A stretch of 54,598 bases of DNA from an uncultured Alphaproteobacteria bacterium (GTDB lineage: Bacteria > Pseudomonadota > Alphaproteobacteria > Rhizobiales > Ancalomicrobiaceae): contig CALFRR010000100.1 of assembly GCA_937919435.1 (NCBI GenBank), positions 1 through 54,598 of the forward strand. Direction: 5' to 3'. The notes beneath the pieces were generated by a model. That model was not told the origin of the DNA, searched no databases, and saw only the letters and a program-made list of their open reading frames with translations. A program made the translations under genes and the position numbers. Below, one piece after another: positions 24,766 to 32,752 of this stretch (its first letter is position 1; each line of letters starts with the position of its first letter).

Positions 24766-25779
24766 TCAGCCGGCGTCGGCGACCTGGAAGCCGGCCCAGA
24801 AGGGATCGCGGTCGTCGACGAAGATGGTGTTGTAGCCGGTGGTCCGCGCCCATCCGCCGATCGACGGGACGATCGCCGGCTTTCCACCGACCGTCGTCTC
24901 GCGCTCGACCCGACCGGTGAAGGTCGAGGAGATGATGCTCTCGTGGACGAAGTCGACGCCGACCGCGAGCCGGCCGGTGGCGTGCAACTGGGCCATCCGG
25001 GCGGAGGTGCCGGTGCCGCAGGGGCTGCGGTCGATCGCCTTGTCGCCGTAGAAGACGGCGTTGCGGGCCGAACCTTCAGGGGTCTTGGCGCGGCCGGTCC
25101 ACATCACGTGGGTCAGCCGGTCGAGGGCCGGGTTCTCCGGATGGACGATGCGGTGGCGGGCGTTGAAGGCGGCCCGGAGCTTCGGGCTGAGGCGCAGCAC
25201 GTCGGAGGGTTGGAGGTCGTCGAGATCGGCGTAGCCCGGCTGCGGCTCGACGATCGCGTAGAAATTGCCGCCGAAGGCGACGTCGACGCGGATCGGGCCG
25301 AACCCGTCGAGATCGACCTCGTAGTCGCGGCCGAGCAGGAACGACGGCACGTTGGTCAGCGTCACCCGCTCGACATAGGGGCCGTTCTGGACGTAGCGCG
25401 CCTCGACCAGACCGGCCGGCGTGTCGAGCCGCAGGAGGCCCGGCTCCTTCGGCGTGACCAGACCGTGTTCGATCGCCATGGTCACCGTACCGATGGTGCC
25501 GTGACCGCACATCGGCAGGCAGCCGGACGTCTCGATGAACAGAACCGCGACGTCACAGTCCGGACGAGTGGGCGGATAGAGGATCGAGCCGGACATCATG
25601 TCGTGGCCGCGCGGCTCGAACATCAGGCTCTTCCGGATCCAGTCGAATTCCGCGAGGAAGTGTTGGCGCCGCTCGAACATCGTCTCGCCGCGCAGGGTCG
25701 GGATCGAGCCGCCGGTGACCAGACGCACCGGATTGCCGCAGGTGTGACCGTCGATGCAGAAGAAGCTGTGGCGGGCCAT
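24766..25779 (-). CDS. 4-hydroxyproline epimerase (proline racemase family)
   Basis: A 337-residue cytoplasmic, cofactor-independent epimerase converting trans-4-hydroxy-L-proline to cis-4-hydroxy-D-proline. Both catalytic cysteines are present: Cys91 in LPMCGHGTIG and Cys254 in RSPCGTGTSA. This marks an epimerase or racemase rather than the Thr-containing dehydratase branch. The N-terminal CIDGHTCGNPVRLV is also a family signature. It lies 18 bp downstream of the DadA-like gene on the same strand, so both should be cotranscribed; the pair makes and oxidises the D-isomer. The later pathway enzymes (deaminase, 2-oxoglutarate semialdehyde dehydrogenase) are not in the window. Confidence 0.9.
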   Translation of the reverse strand: MARHSFFCIDGHTCGNPVRLVTGGSIPTLRGETMFERRQHFLAEFDWIRKSLMFEPRGHDMMSGSILYPPTRPDCDVAVLFIETSGCLPMCGHGTIGTVTMAIEHGLVTPKEPGLLRLDTPAGLVEARYVQNGPYVERVTLTNVPSFLLGRDYEVDLDGFGPIRVDVAFGGNFYAIVEPQPGYADLDDLQPSDVLRLSPKLRAAFNARHRIVHPENPALDRLTHVMWTGRAKTPEGSARNAVFYGDKAIDRSPCGTGTSARMAQLHATGRLAVGVDFVHESIISSTFTGRVERETTVGGKPAIVPSIGGWARTTGYNTIFVDDRDPFWAGFQVADAG

Positions 25780-25797
25780 GGGTCTTCCTCGGTGTCT

Positions 25798-27030
25798 TCA
25801 GAAACGGGAGGGCGCGTAGGGGGCGACGTCGATCGGCGGCGTCCGGCGGGCGACCAGAGCGGCGACGATCTCGGCGGTCGCCGCCGCCTGGGTCAGGCCA
25901 TAATGACCGTGACCGAAGGCGTGGACCACCCGGTCGTCGTCGTGGGCGATGCCGATGATCGGCAGACTGTCGGGGCTCGACGGGCGGTGGCCCATCCACT
26001 TGACGCCCCAGGGACAGCGGAAGTCGGGCAGCACTCGGGCGAGACGCTTCAGCATGGCGTCGATGCGGGCGTCGTTCTGCGGCGCGGCGAGGCCGGCGAA
26101 CTCGACGCCGCCACCGATCCGGTCGCCGGTGTCGAGCGGCGTGGTGACGAAGCCCTGGCCCTCGTACATCACCGGCCGGGAGAGGCCGAGCGCGCCGGGA
26201 TGTACCGTGATGTTGTAGCCGCGCTCGGTATCGAGCGGGATCCGGTCGCCGACCGCCCGGGCGAGCGGCTTCGACCACGCACCGGCGGCGATCACCACCC
26301 GGTCGAAGCGGCCGTGTCGCTCGGTCGGTCCGACCAGTTCGACACCGTCGGCGGACGGTTCGAGCCGTTCGACGGTGGCGCGGACCAGGCGGGCGCCGCG
26401 ACCGACCGCGGCTTCGACCAGTGCCTCGGTGAAGTCGCGGGGGTCGTCGACGTTGACCCCGGCCGGATAGAGCGCGCCGCCGACGATCGCCGGCCCGAAG
26501 GCCGGTTCGAGCCGGTGGACGGCGGTGGCGTCGAGCGTTTCGACCTCGATCCCCATCGACCGCTGGCGGGCATGGAGTTTCGCCGCGCCGGCGAAATCGC
26601 GGGCATCGGTCCACACCGACAGGAGCCCCTTGCGCCGGAATCTGGCATCGAGACCGAGCGGCGCCGCCAGACGTTCCCAGGCGGGGAGCGAAAGCTGATT
26701 CAACGCGCGGATGGCGAGGGTCGAGCGCTCGATCCGCGAGGGCCGGCTGGCCAGCACGAACTGCAGCAGATAGGGCGCGAGCTTCGGCACATAGAGCGGG
26801 GCGATCGACAGCGGACCCTGCGGATCGAGCATCCAACGCGGCATGTTGGCCCAGGCCTTCGGCCCGGCGAGCGGCAGGATGTCGAGATGGGCGATCCATC
26901 CGGCATTGCCGGCCGAAGCTCCGGCGGCCGGGCCTTCCTTCTCGACGATGGTGACCTCGTGGCCCTCGGCGAGAAGGGCGGCGGCGCTCGCCGCACCGAC
27001 GATACCGGCTCCGATCACTGCGATGCGCAT
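25798..27030 (-). CDS. FAD-dependent D-amino acid dehydrogenase / oxidase (DadA-like)
   Basis: A 410-residue flavoenzyme of the DAO/DadA family. The dinucleotide-binding motif is VIGAGIVGAASAAALL at the extreme N-terminus, followed by EVTIVEKEGPAAGASAGNAG. The C-terminal FAD segment is MGHRPSSPDSLPIIG and HAFGHGHYGLTQ. Paired with the hydroxyproline epimerase, it probably oxidises cis-4-hydroxy-D-proline to the imino acid and passes electrons to the membrane. The frame extends far upstream, but the start is fixed by a GAGGAG ribosome site and the N-terminal position of the FAD motif. It diverges from the GntR regulator. Confidence 0.88.
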   Translation of the reverse strand: MRIAVIGAGIVGAASAAALLAEGHEVTIVEKEGPAAGASAGNAGWIAHLDILPLAGPKAWANMPRWMLDPQGPLSIAPLYVPKLAPYLLQFVLASRPSRIERSTLAIRALNQLSLPAWERLAAPLGLDARFRRKGLLSVWTDARDFAGAAKLHARQRSMGIEVETLDATAVHRLEPAFGPAIVGGALYPAGVNVDDPRDFTEALVEAAVGRGARLVRATVERLEPSADGVELVGPTERHGRFDRVVIAAGAWSKPLARAVGDRIPLDTERGYNITVHPGALGLSRPVMYEGQGFVTTPLDTGDRIGGGVEFAGLAAPQNDARIDAMLKRLARVLPDFRCPWGVKWMGHRPSSPDSLPIIGIAHDDDRVVHAFGHGHYGLTQAAATAEIVAALVARRTPPIDVAPYAPSRF

Positions 27031-27583
27031 GCGTTCCACTCCTCGTAGCCTCGACGCGAGCGGTCCGCGCCGCAGCGCCGTCCGGCCGGACGACGGCCGA
27101 TGTCCGCAAGTCCGGTGGCGCGCGACACTCTCGCCCCACAGCACCGGCTCGGACCGTCGCGTTCCCGGCGACCCGGGCCCGAAGCCCGCCGCACGATCCC
27201 GATCCGGAGAACCGCGCCTCGAAACCGACGGCCCGCCATCCGTGCCATGAGCCGGACCCCGGAGCCTTCGGCCTCGCGCCTCTCGAGACCCGTCCGCGCC
27301 GACTCTGCCCGGCCCCGATGCGCCGACCCCGATGCGCCGGCCCCGACTCCTCGGCCCCGACACCCCGGTCCGGAACGGATCGACGGTCGATGCGAAGATC
27401 CTATTGAATCGGATCCAATCTGCAATATCCTTTTTGACGGCATCTGCCGCGCGGACGGGCACACGGGGCGCGGGACGGCGCGGATCGTGCGGAATGCGGG
27501 CAGGCGGCGGCGTCCGCGACGAACCGTACCGAATCGGCGGAACGGCGTCGGATGAGCGGGCGAAGCGGAACGGAGGAGTGGAC
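27031..27583. promoter_or_regulatory. Divergent region, DadA-like / GntR genes
   Basis: This 553-bp gap holds a short tandem repeat (unit CCCCGATGCGCCGA, two good copies at 27313-27340 and a degenerate third to 27354) and the dyad at 27403-27419 listed separately. Open frames crossing it are in-frame extensions of the flanking genes without ribosome sites. I see no further gene. Confidence 0.5.
27403..27419. promoter_or_regulatory. Candidate GntR operator
   Basis: ATTGAATCGGATCCAAT is a 17-bp dyad in which all positions pair except the centre and one pair (A/C at positions 5 and 13). Palindromes of the ATTGNATCNGATNCAAT kind are common FCD-type GntR sites. It lies about 165 bp upstream of the GntR start and about 370 bp from dadA. 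Confidence 0.5.
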
Positions 27584-28252
27584 GTGAAGTTCAAGGCGGT
27601 CGACATCGGCCAGATGGCTTCGGCTTCGGGCGTGATCTACGAGGCGCTGCGCGAGGCGATCCATTCCGGCGATCTCGCCGAAGGCCAGTCGCTGCGCCAG
27701 GACGCGATCGCCAAGGCGTTCAACGTCAGCCGGATTCCGGTCCGCGAGGCACTGACCCGGCTGGAGGAGCAGGGGCTGGTGGTCACCCAGCGCTATCGCG
27801 GCGCGGTGGTGGCGACGCTGTCGATCGACGAGATCGCCGAGATCTTCGAGTTCCGCGCGCTGATCGAACCGGAAGTGATCGCCCTGTCGGTGGCACGGAT
27901 CTCGGAGGAGGCGCTCGCCGCGGCGCGTCTGTCGTGCGCGGCCTTCGCCCGCGAACCCGAGGCGGGCCGCTGGGGCCGGCTCAACCGCGATTTCCACGAA
28001 GCGCTCTACCGCGACGCCGGGCGTCCCTACTATCTCCAGGTGGTCAACGCCGCCCTCGACCGGGTCGACCGGCACTCGCGCGCCCAGCTGGTCCTGACCG
28101 ACGGGATGGAGCGGGCGCGGGTCGAACATCTGGCGATCCTCGACGCCTGCGAACGGCGCGACGCGACGGCGGCGGCCGAACTGACCCGTGCCCACATCCT
28201 CGCCGCCGGCCGTTCGCTGATCGACTTCCTGGACCGGACCCGCCATCGCTGA
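27584..28252 (+). CDS. GntR family regulator, FadR/FCD subfamily
   Basis: A 222-residue regulator. The N-terminal winged helix is VIYEALREAIHSGDLAEGQSL, then DAIAKAFNVSRIPVREALTRLEEQGLV, with the wing VTQRYRGAVVATL (about 10-75). An all-helical FCD ligand domain follows (about 85-215) with metal-binding-type residues in LNRDFHEALY and ARVEHLAILDAC. The GTG start is chosen from the GGAGGAG ribosome site five bases before it. Divergent from the hydroxyproline epimerase/DadA operon, which it likely controls in response to hydroxyproline or a pathway intermediate. Confidence 0.88.
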   Translation: MKFKAVDIGQMASASGVIYEALREAIHSGDLAEGQSLRQDAIAKAFNVSRIPVREALTRLEEQGLVVTQRYRGAVVATLSIDEIAEIFEFRALIEPEVIALSVARISEEALAAARLSCAAFAREPEAGRWGRLNRDFHEALYRDAGRPYYLQVVNAALDRVDRHSRAQLVLTDGMERARVEHLAILDACERRDATAAAELTRAHILAAGRSLIDFLDRTRHR

Positions 28253-28350
28253 AGCCGACCGTCCGACCTTCGGATCTGGTGCGTGGACATTTCGCTCCCC
28301 TTCGCCCAAGGTCGGCCGGGCCCGGGAGCGGGGTGGAACCGGAGACGGAC

Positions 28351-29088
28351 ATGATCGAGCAACTGGCCGATCTCGACGGCGACGGACCGCTGTGGCAGCA
28401 GATCCGGCGGGCGCTGATCCGCCCGATGAAGGACGGCCGTTGGCCGCCGGGAACCAAGATCCCCAAGGAGTTCGAGATCATCGGCCGTTACGGTGCGGCG
28501 CGGATGACCGTCCATCGGGCGATCCGCAGCCTCGCCCAGGAAGGGCTGGTGACGCGGCGTCGGCGGTTCGGCACGGTGGTCGCCGCCAATCCGCCGGAGC
28601 GGCCGGTTCTGGAGATCTGGGACATTTCGGAGGAGGTGGCGCGGATCTCCGGCGACTACTCCTTCGAGATCCTCGACCGTACCGTGATCGACGCCGCCGA
28701 TCCGCTCGCCGCCCCGCTGGGGCTCACCGACGGCGACCTGCTGATGCTCACCGTGCGCCACTTCTCGGACGGCGAACCGCTGCAGATCGAACGCCGGCTG
28801 ATCAATCTCGCCGCCGCACCGGCCGCCCGCGACGAGAGTTTCGCGACGCTGCCGCCCGGCAGCTGGCTGATCCGCAGCGTCGCCTGGAGCGAGGCCGAGC
28901 ACGTGATCCTGGCGGAGGGCGCCTCGCCGGAGATGGCGCGGCTGCTCGGCGTCGAGGCCGGCTCGGCCTGTCTGGTGGTCGAGCGGCGGACCTGGCGGGA
29001 GAGCCTCCCGGTCACCTGGGCGCGGCTCGTCCACCCCGGCGACAAGCGGCGGCTGGTCGGCCGATTCCGCTCGAACAACGGCGACTGA
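28351..29088 (+). CDS. hutC: HutC-like GntR/UTRA histidine utilization repressor
   Basis: A 245-residue regulator: winged helix PLWQQIRRALIRPMKDGRWPPGTKIPKE, then GRYGAARMTVHRAIRSLAQEGLVTRRRRFGTVV (about 12-80), and a UTRA ligand domain (about 95-240). The strand pattern IRSVAWSEAEHVI, the ACLVVERRTWR segment and the VHPGDKRRLVGRF end closely resemble HutC, which is released by urocanate. It is not beside the hut genes; they begin about 10.7 kb to the right, beyond the beta-glucoside locus. It follows the FCD-type GntR gene by 98 bp. Another UTRA regulator of the same subfamily is the main alternative. Confidence 0.8.
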   Translation: MIEQLADLDGDGPLWQQIRRALIRPMKDGRWPPGTKIPKEFEIIGRYGAARMTVHRAIRSLAQEGLVTRRRRFGTVVAANPPERPVLEIWDISEEVARISGDYSFEILDRTVIDAADPLAAPLGLTDGDLLMLTVRHFSDGEPLQIERRLINLAAAPAARDESFATLPPGSWLIRSVAWSEAEHVILAEGASPEMARLLGVEAGSACLVVERRTWRESLPVTWARLVHPGDKRRLVGRFRSNNGD

Positions 29089-29213
29089 GCCGCCTCCGGT
29101 AGCTACGGGTACATACCCGGACGCCGCATGTCGCTCCGATGCTCCGCCGCGGCGGTCTCCGCGGCACTGGCCGGAGCGCGGCGGAGAAGCGACGGCCCGG
29201 GACGCCGGTGCCG

Positions 29214-29465
29214 TCAGCTTGCGGAACCGCTCCGCTCGATCACGGCGCGCAGCGCGGCGTTGATGCGATCCTGCCAGCCGGGGCCGTCGGCCTGAAAATG
29301 CTCAAGCACGTCGCGGTCGAGCCGCAGCGAGACCATCTCCCGGGCGTTCGGAACCGCCGGCGGCTTCGGCGGCGCTTCCACCGGCTTCGTGGTGGCGGAC
29401 TTGAACGCCGCCTCCGCCAGATCGCGAGGAGACCGGCCGGGGCGGCGGATCGGTGGGTTGACCAT
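29214..29465 (-). CDS. BrnA-like antitoxin-domain protein (orphan)
   Basis: An 83-residue protein. The C-terminal 35 residues, REMVSLRLDRDVLEHFQADG then GWQDRINAALRAVIE, are the ribbon-helix-helix-like BrnA antitoxin signature (VSLRLD..VL..F...G.G.Q.RIN..LR). The first 45 residues are basic and Pro-rich. In type II BrnT/BrnA modules the toxin gene lies just upstream; here nothing like BrnT is present in the 280 bp on either side, so it is an orphan, perhaps acting as a stand-alone DNA-binding protein. Start: AAGGA ribosome site nine bases upstream; a longer upstream start at 29504 is less likely. Confidence 0.8.
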   Translation of the reverse strand: MVNPPIRRPGRSPRDLAEAAFKSATTKPVEAPPKPPAVPNAREMVSLRLDRDVLEHFQADGPGWQDRINAALRAVIERSGSAS

Positions 29466-29633
29466 CTCTCGTTTCCTTGTCCGAGGCCGCCGTCCGGAGG
29501 GCACTGGGCCGGGATCACCGAGTCGGCGCGACGTCGCCCCTCATATCACGTCCCCGGTGTGCCGAAAGAACGGCGGCCGCGCCCTCCCCTCCTCCGGCCC
29601 GGCCGACGACCACGGCGGAGTTCATACCGAGTT

Positions 29634-29663
29634 CACGAAATTCGGACTTGTCCGAATTTCGTG
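29634..29663. terminator. 14-bp perfect inverted repeat below the ABC operon
   Basis: CACGAAATTCGGAC (29634-29647) / GTCCGAATTTCGTG (29650-29663) with a 2-base spacer. Located about 85 bp after the ABC ATPase stop (minus strand) and before the BrnA-like gene. It may be a terminator or, given the tiny spacer, an operator dyad. Confidence 0.5.
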
Positions 29664-29705
29664 CGTCACGGCCTGACCGGCCGACGCCCGTTCGGGCTTG
29701 CCTTC

Positions 29706-29742
29706 GCGGACGAAGCTCCGAACAGGTCGGAACTTCGTCCGC
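29706..29742 (-). terminator. Terminator-like hairpin at the end of the beta-glucoside operon
   Basis: A 10-bp stem GCGGACGAAG / CTTCGTCCGC continued by one mismatch and five more pairs (TCCGA / TCGGA) around a 5-base loop. It begins seven bases after the ABC ATPase stop codon on the minus strand. Confidence 0.7.
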
Positions 29743-29748
29743 TCGGTA

Positions 29749-30834
29749 TCAGATGCGCAGTTCGGTCTCGGTGTCGAACAACGACAGACGGGCGAGGTCG
29801 AAGGCGACCGGCAAGGTCCGGCCGACCTCGAGCCCGAACTCGGCGGGGAACTTTCCGGTCACCTCGCGGCCGTCGAGATCGAAGACCACATGGTTTTCCG
29901 ATCCGGTGTGCTCGATCAGCGTCGCCTTCAGATCCAGGGTGAACGCGGCCTCCGCGCCGTCGGCGGGCCGGATCGAATCCGGGCGCAGACCGAGGACCAC
30001 CGGCCGGCCGTCGACCGGACGCTCGATGAAGGCGTAGCGATCGAGCGGGATCACCGTCCGCCCGACCTCCGCCCACACCCGGCCTTCGGCGAGGCGCAGC
30101 ACCGCATCGAGGAAGTTCATGCCGGGGCTGCCGAGGAAGTCGGCGGTGAAGCGGTTGAGCGGGCGGTGATAGACCTCGTCGGGAGTGCCCACCTGCTGCA
30201 TCACGCCGGCCTTCATCACGACCAGACGGGTGGCCAGGGTCATCGCCTCGAGTTGATCGTGGGTGACGTAGATCACGGTGGTCCCGAGACGCCGGTGCAG
30301 CTTCTTGATCTCGGTGCGCATGCTGCCGCGCAGCTTGGCATCGAGGTTCGACAGCGGCTCGTCGAACAGGAACACCCGCGGCTCGCGCACCACGGCGCGT
30401 CCGATGGCGACTCGCTGGCGCTGGCCACCCGACAGTTGCGACGGCCGGCGATCGAGCAGGTGGTCGATGCCGAGCATCTTCGCCTTCTCCTCGACCACGG
30501 CGCGGATCTCGGCGAGCGGCCTGCCGCGCATCCGCAGACCGAACTCCATGTTCGCCCGCACGCTCATCGTCGGATAGAGCGCGTAGGACTGGAACACCAT
30601 GGCGATGTCGCGATCCTTCGGCTCGAGATCGGTCACGTCGCGCCCACCGATCTCGATCGAACCGGAGGTCAGGGGCTCGAGCCCGGCGATGATGTGCAAC
30701 AGGGTCGACTTGCCGCAACCGGACGGTCCGAGCAGGACGATGAACTCGCCCCGCTCGATGTCGAGCGAAATGTCCCGCAGGATGCGGACCTGCCCGTAAC
30801 TCTTGTGGCAGTCGACGACGCGAATGTCGATCAT
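29749..30834 (-). CDS. Sugar ABC transporter ATP-binding protein (MalK/UgpC type)
   Basis: A 361-residue cytoplasmic ATPase of a CUT1 sugar importer. Walker A is GPSGCGKST (about 36-44), the Q-loop is FQSYALYPTMSV, the ABC signature is LSGGQRQRVAIGRA, Walker B is FLFDEPLSNLDAKLR, and the switch His is in VTHDQLEAM. The C-terminal ~120 residues form the MalK-type TOBE/regulatory domain (HTGSENHVVFDLDGRE). It energises the two permeases encoded immediately upstream (6-bp gap to the MalG-like gene) and is the last gene of the ROK-bgl-SBP-permease-ATPase operon. Confidence 0.95.
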   Translation of the reverse strand: MIDIRVVDCHKSYGQVRILRDISLDIERGEFIVLLGPSGCGKSTLLHIIAGLEPLTSGSIEIGGRDVTDLEPKDRDIAMVFQSYALYPTMSVRANMEFGLRMRGRPLAEIRAVVEEKAKMLGIDHLLDRRPSQLSGGQRQRVAIGRAVVREPRVFLFDEPLSNLDAKLRGSMRTEIKKLHRRLGTTVIYVTHDQLEAMTLATRLVVMKAGVMQQVGTPDEVYHRPLNRFTADFLGSPGMNFLDAVLRLAEGRVWAEVGRTVIPLDRYAFIERPVDGRPVVLGLRPDSIRPADGAEAAFTLDLKATLIEHTGSENHVVFDLDGREVTGKFPAEFGLEVGRTLPVAFDLARLSLFDTETELRI

Positions 30835-30840
30835 GTCGGA

Positions 30841-31752
30841 TCAGCCCTTCACAGCCCCCGCGGCCATGCCACGCAGGAAGAAACGCCCGAGGAAGACGTA
30901 GATGACGAGGGTCGGGATCGCCGCGATGAACGTCGCGGCCATGTGGACGTTGTATTCGCGGACCCCGAAGTTCGAATTGACCAGATTGTTCAACGCGACC
31001 GTCATCGGCGCATTCTGAGAGTTGGCGAAGGACACGGCGAACAGATAGTCGTTCCAGATGCCCGTGAACTGGATGATCGCGGCCACCACGATCACCGAGG
31101 GCGACATCGGCAGCACCACCCGGAACAGGATCCAGAAGAAGCCGGCGCCGTCGATGCGGGCCGCCTTGATCAGGTCGTCGGGCACCGACAGGAAGAAGTT
31201 GCGGAACAACATGGTGGTGATGGGGATGCCGTAGATCGCATGGATCAGCACCAGTCCCTCGATCGAGCCGAACAGACCGGTGATCCGCAGCGTCTGGGCG
31301 AGCGGCGCCAGGATCACCTGATAGGGGATGAAGTTGCCCGCCACCACCGCGGCGAAGACGAAGCGCGCCCCCGGGAACGGCCATTTCGACAGGGCGTAGC
31401 CGTTGATCGCGCCGATCGTCACCGATGCCAGGACCGCCGGCACGGTCACCATCAACGAGTTGCCGAAATAGCCCTTCAGCCCGCCGCAGGTGATGCCGAT
31501 GCAGGCTTCGCCCCAGGCCTTGATCCACGGATCGAGGGTGAAGGCGATCGGCAGATCGAGCAGACCGCCGGCCCGGATCTCGTCGAGCGGCTTGAACGAG
31601 GTGACCAGCAGCACCCAGAGCGGAGCGAGAAAGAAGCCGGTGACGATCACCAGACAGAGGTAGACGGCGAACCGGGCGGCGAAGCGCTCGGTGCGCCGCA
31701 GGAAGATCCGCCGACGGGGGCGCGGGATGAGCGGTTCGAAGGTCCCGGGCAT
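30841..31752 (-). CDS. Sugar ABC transporter permease (MalG type)
   Basis: A 303-residue inner-membrane permease with six predicted helices. The N-terminal cytoplasmic arm is followed by CLVIVTGFFLAPLWVLLVTSFK. The EAA loop, which docks on the ATPase, is DDLIKAARIDGAGFFWILFRVVLP (about 200-225). It pairs with the MalF-type permease: their genes overlap by one base (TGATG), implying translational coupling. The large open frame upstream is an artefact of high GC; the start MPGTFEPLIPRPRR is fixed by this overlap. Confidence 0.93.
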   Translation of the reverse strand: MPGTFEPLIPRPRRRIFLRRTERFAARFAVYLCLVIVTGFFLAPLWVLLVTSFKPLDEIRAGGLLDLPIAFTLDPWIKAWGEACIGITCGGLKGYFGNSLMVTVPAVLASVTIGAINGYALSKWPFPGARFVFAAVVAGNFIPYQVILAPLAQTLRITGLFGSIEGLVLIHAIYGIPITTMLFRNFFLSVPDDLIKAARIDGAGFFWILFRVVLPMSPSVIVVAAIIQFTGIWNDYLFAVSFANSQNAPMTVALNNLVNSNFGVREYNVHMAATFIAAIPTLVIYVFLGRFFLRGMAAGAVKG

Positions 31753-32624
31753 CAGCGGCGCTCCCTGGATTCGACGTAGAGGTAGGGCACCAGGATGGCC
31801 AGTACGGTGCCCAGCATGACCACCGCGGAGGCCGCGGAGAGGCCGAGATTGGCGCGCCGGAAGGCCATGTCGAACATGAACACCGAGGGCAGGTCGGAGG
31901 AGACGCCGGGACCGCCGTTGGTCAGGGCCACCACCAGATCGAAGGCACGGACGATCGCCAGCGACTGCAGCACGATCACCGTCAGGAAAACCGGCGCCAG
32001 CATCGGCACGACGATGTGGAGATAGACCCGCCAGGCCGGGATGCCGTCGACCGCCGCCGCCTTCCAGATGTCCTCGTCGATGCCGCGCAGTCCGGCGAGG
32101 AACAGCGCCATCGCCAGACCGCAGCCCTGCCAGAAGGCGGCGACCACCAGTGCCCAGATCACCGTGCTCGGATTGGTCAGCCAGTCGATATGGAAGCCGG
32201 TGAAGCCCCAGCCGGCGACCAGCGACTGAATGCCCAGGGTCGGCGACAACAGCCACTGCCAGACGACGCCGGTGACCACGAAGGACATCGCCATCGGATA
32301 CATCACGATCGACCGGAAGACCCCTTCGAACCGGATGCGCTGGTCGATCAGCACGGCGATCAGCAGGCCGAAACCGATGGTCACCACCAGGAACAGGAAG
32401 CCGAACAGGAACATGTTGGAGAAGGCGACGTTCCAGCGCGGCGTGTCGAACAGCCGGACGTACTGCTCGAGACCGACGAACCGGTCGAACCGCGGCGATG
32501 CCTTGGAGGCGGTGGTCGAGACCGCCACCGTCCAGCCGATGAAGCCGTAGAGGAACACCGCGACCAGCGCCAGCGACGGCGACAGCACCAGTTGCGAGAT
32601 GAAACGCCGGATGCGCAGACGCAT
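31752..32624 (-). CDS. Sugar ABC transporter permease (MalF type)
   Basis: A 290-residue inner-membrane permease with six predicted helices (first one LVLSPSLALVAVFLYGFIGW). The EAA loop is GIDEDIWKAAAVDGIPAWRVYLHIVVP (about 185-212), and NPSTVIWALVVAAFWQGCG precedes it. It forms the membrane channel with the MalG-type partner, bringing in the sugar delivered by the binding protein encoded 128 bp upstream. The wider gap to the binding-protein gene contains a hairpin. Confidence 0.93.
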   Translation of the reverse strand: MRLRIRRFISQLVLSPSLALVAVFLYGFIGWTVAVSTTASKASPRFDRFVGLEQYVRLFDTPRWNVAFSNMFLFGFLFLVVTIGFGLLIAVLIDQRIRFEGVFRSIVMYPMAMSFVVTGVVWQWLLSPTLGIQSLVAGWGFTGFHIDWLTNPSTVIWALVVAAFWQGCGLAMALFLAGLRGIDEDIWKAAAVDGIPAWRVYLHIVVPMLAPVFLTVIVLQSLAIVRAFDLVVALTNGGPGVSSDLPSVFMFDMAFRRANLGLSAASAVVMLGTVLAILVPYLYVESRERR

Positions 32625-32706
32625 GGTCTCGGGTCCTCGGACGCCACGGTGTGAAGGGCGGCGCCGTCCCGTAGACCTGGGCCGGCGCGATGCCCGCTCC
32701 CGGAAC

Positions 32707-32728
32707 GGGCGCCGATGCGGCGGCGCCC
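32707..32728 (-). other. Hairpin between the binding-protein and permease genes
   Basis: GGGCGCC (32707-32713) / GGCGCCC (32722-32728) with an 8-base loop, 25 bp after the binding-protein stop on the minus strand. Intercistronic hairpins at this point in ABC operons usually give more binding protein than permease. Confidence 0.5.
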
Positions 32729-32752
32729 GACGGAAGAAACGTCATGCGGCGA

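Noticed and set aside
29214..29748. A full BrnT/BrnA toxin-antitoxin module
   Set aside because: Only the BrnA-like half is present; the upstream DNA holds inverted repeats and no toxin frame.
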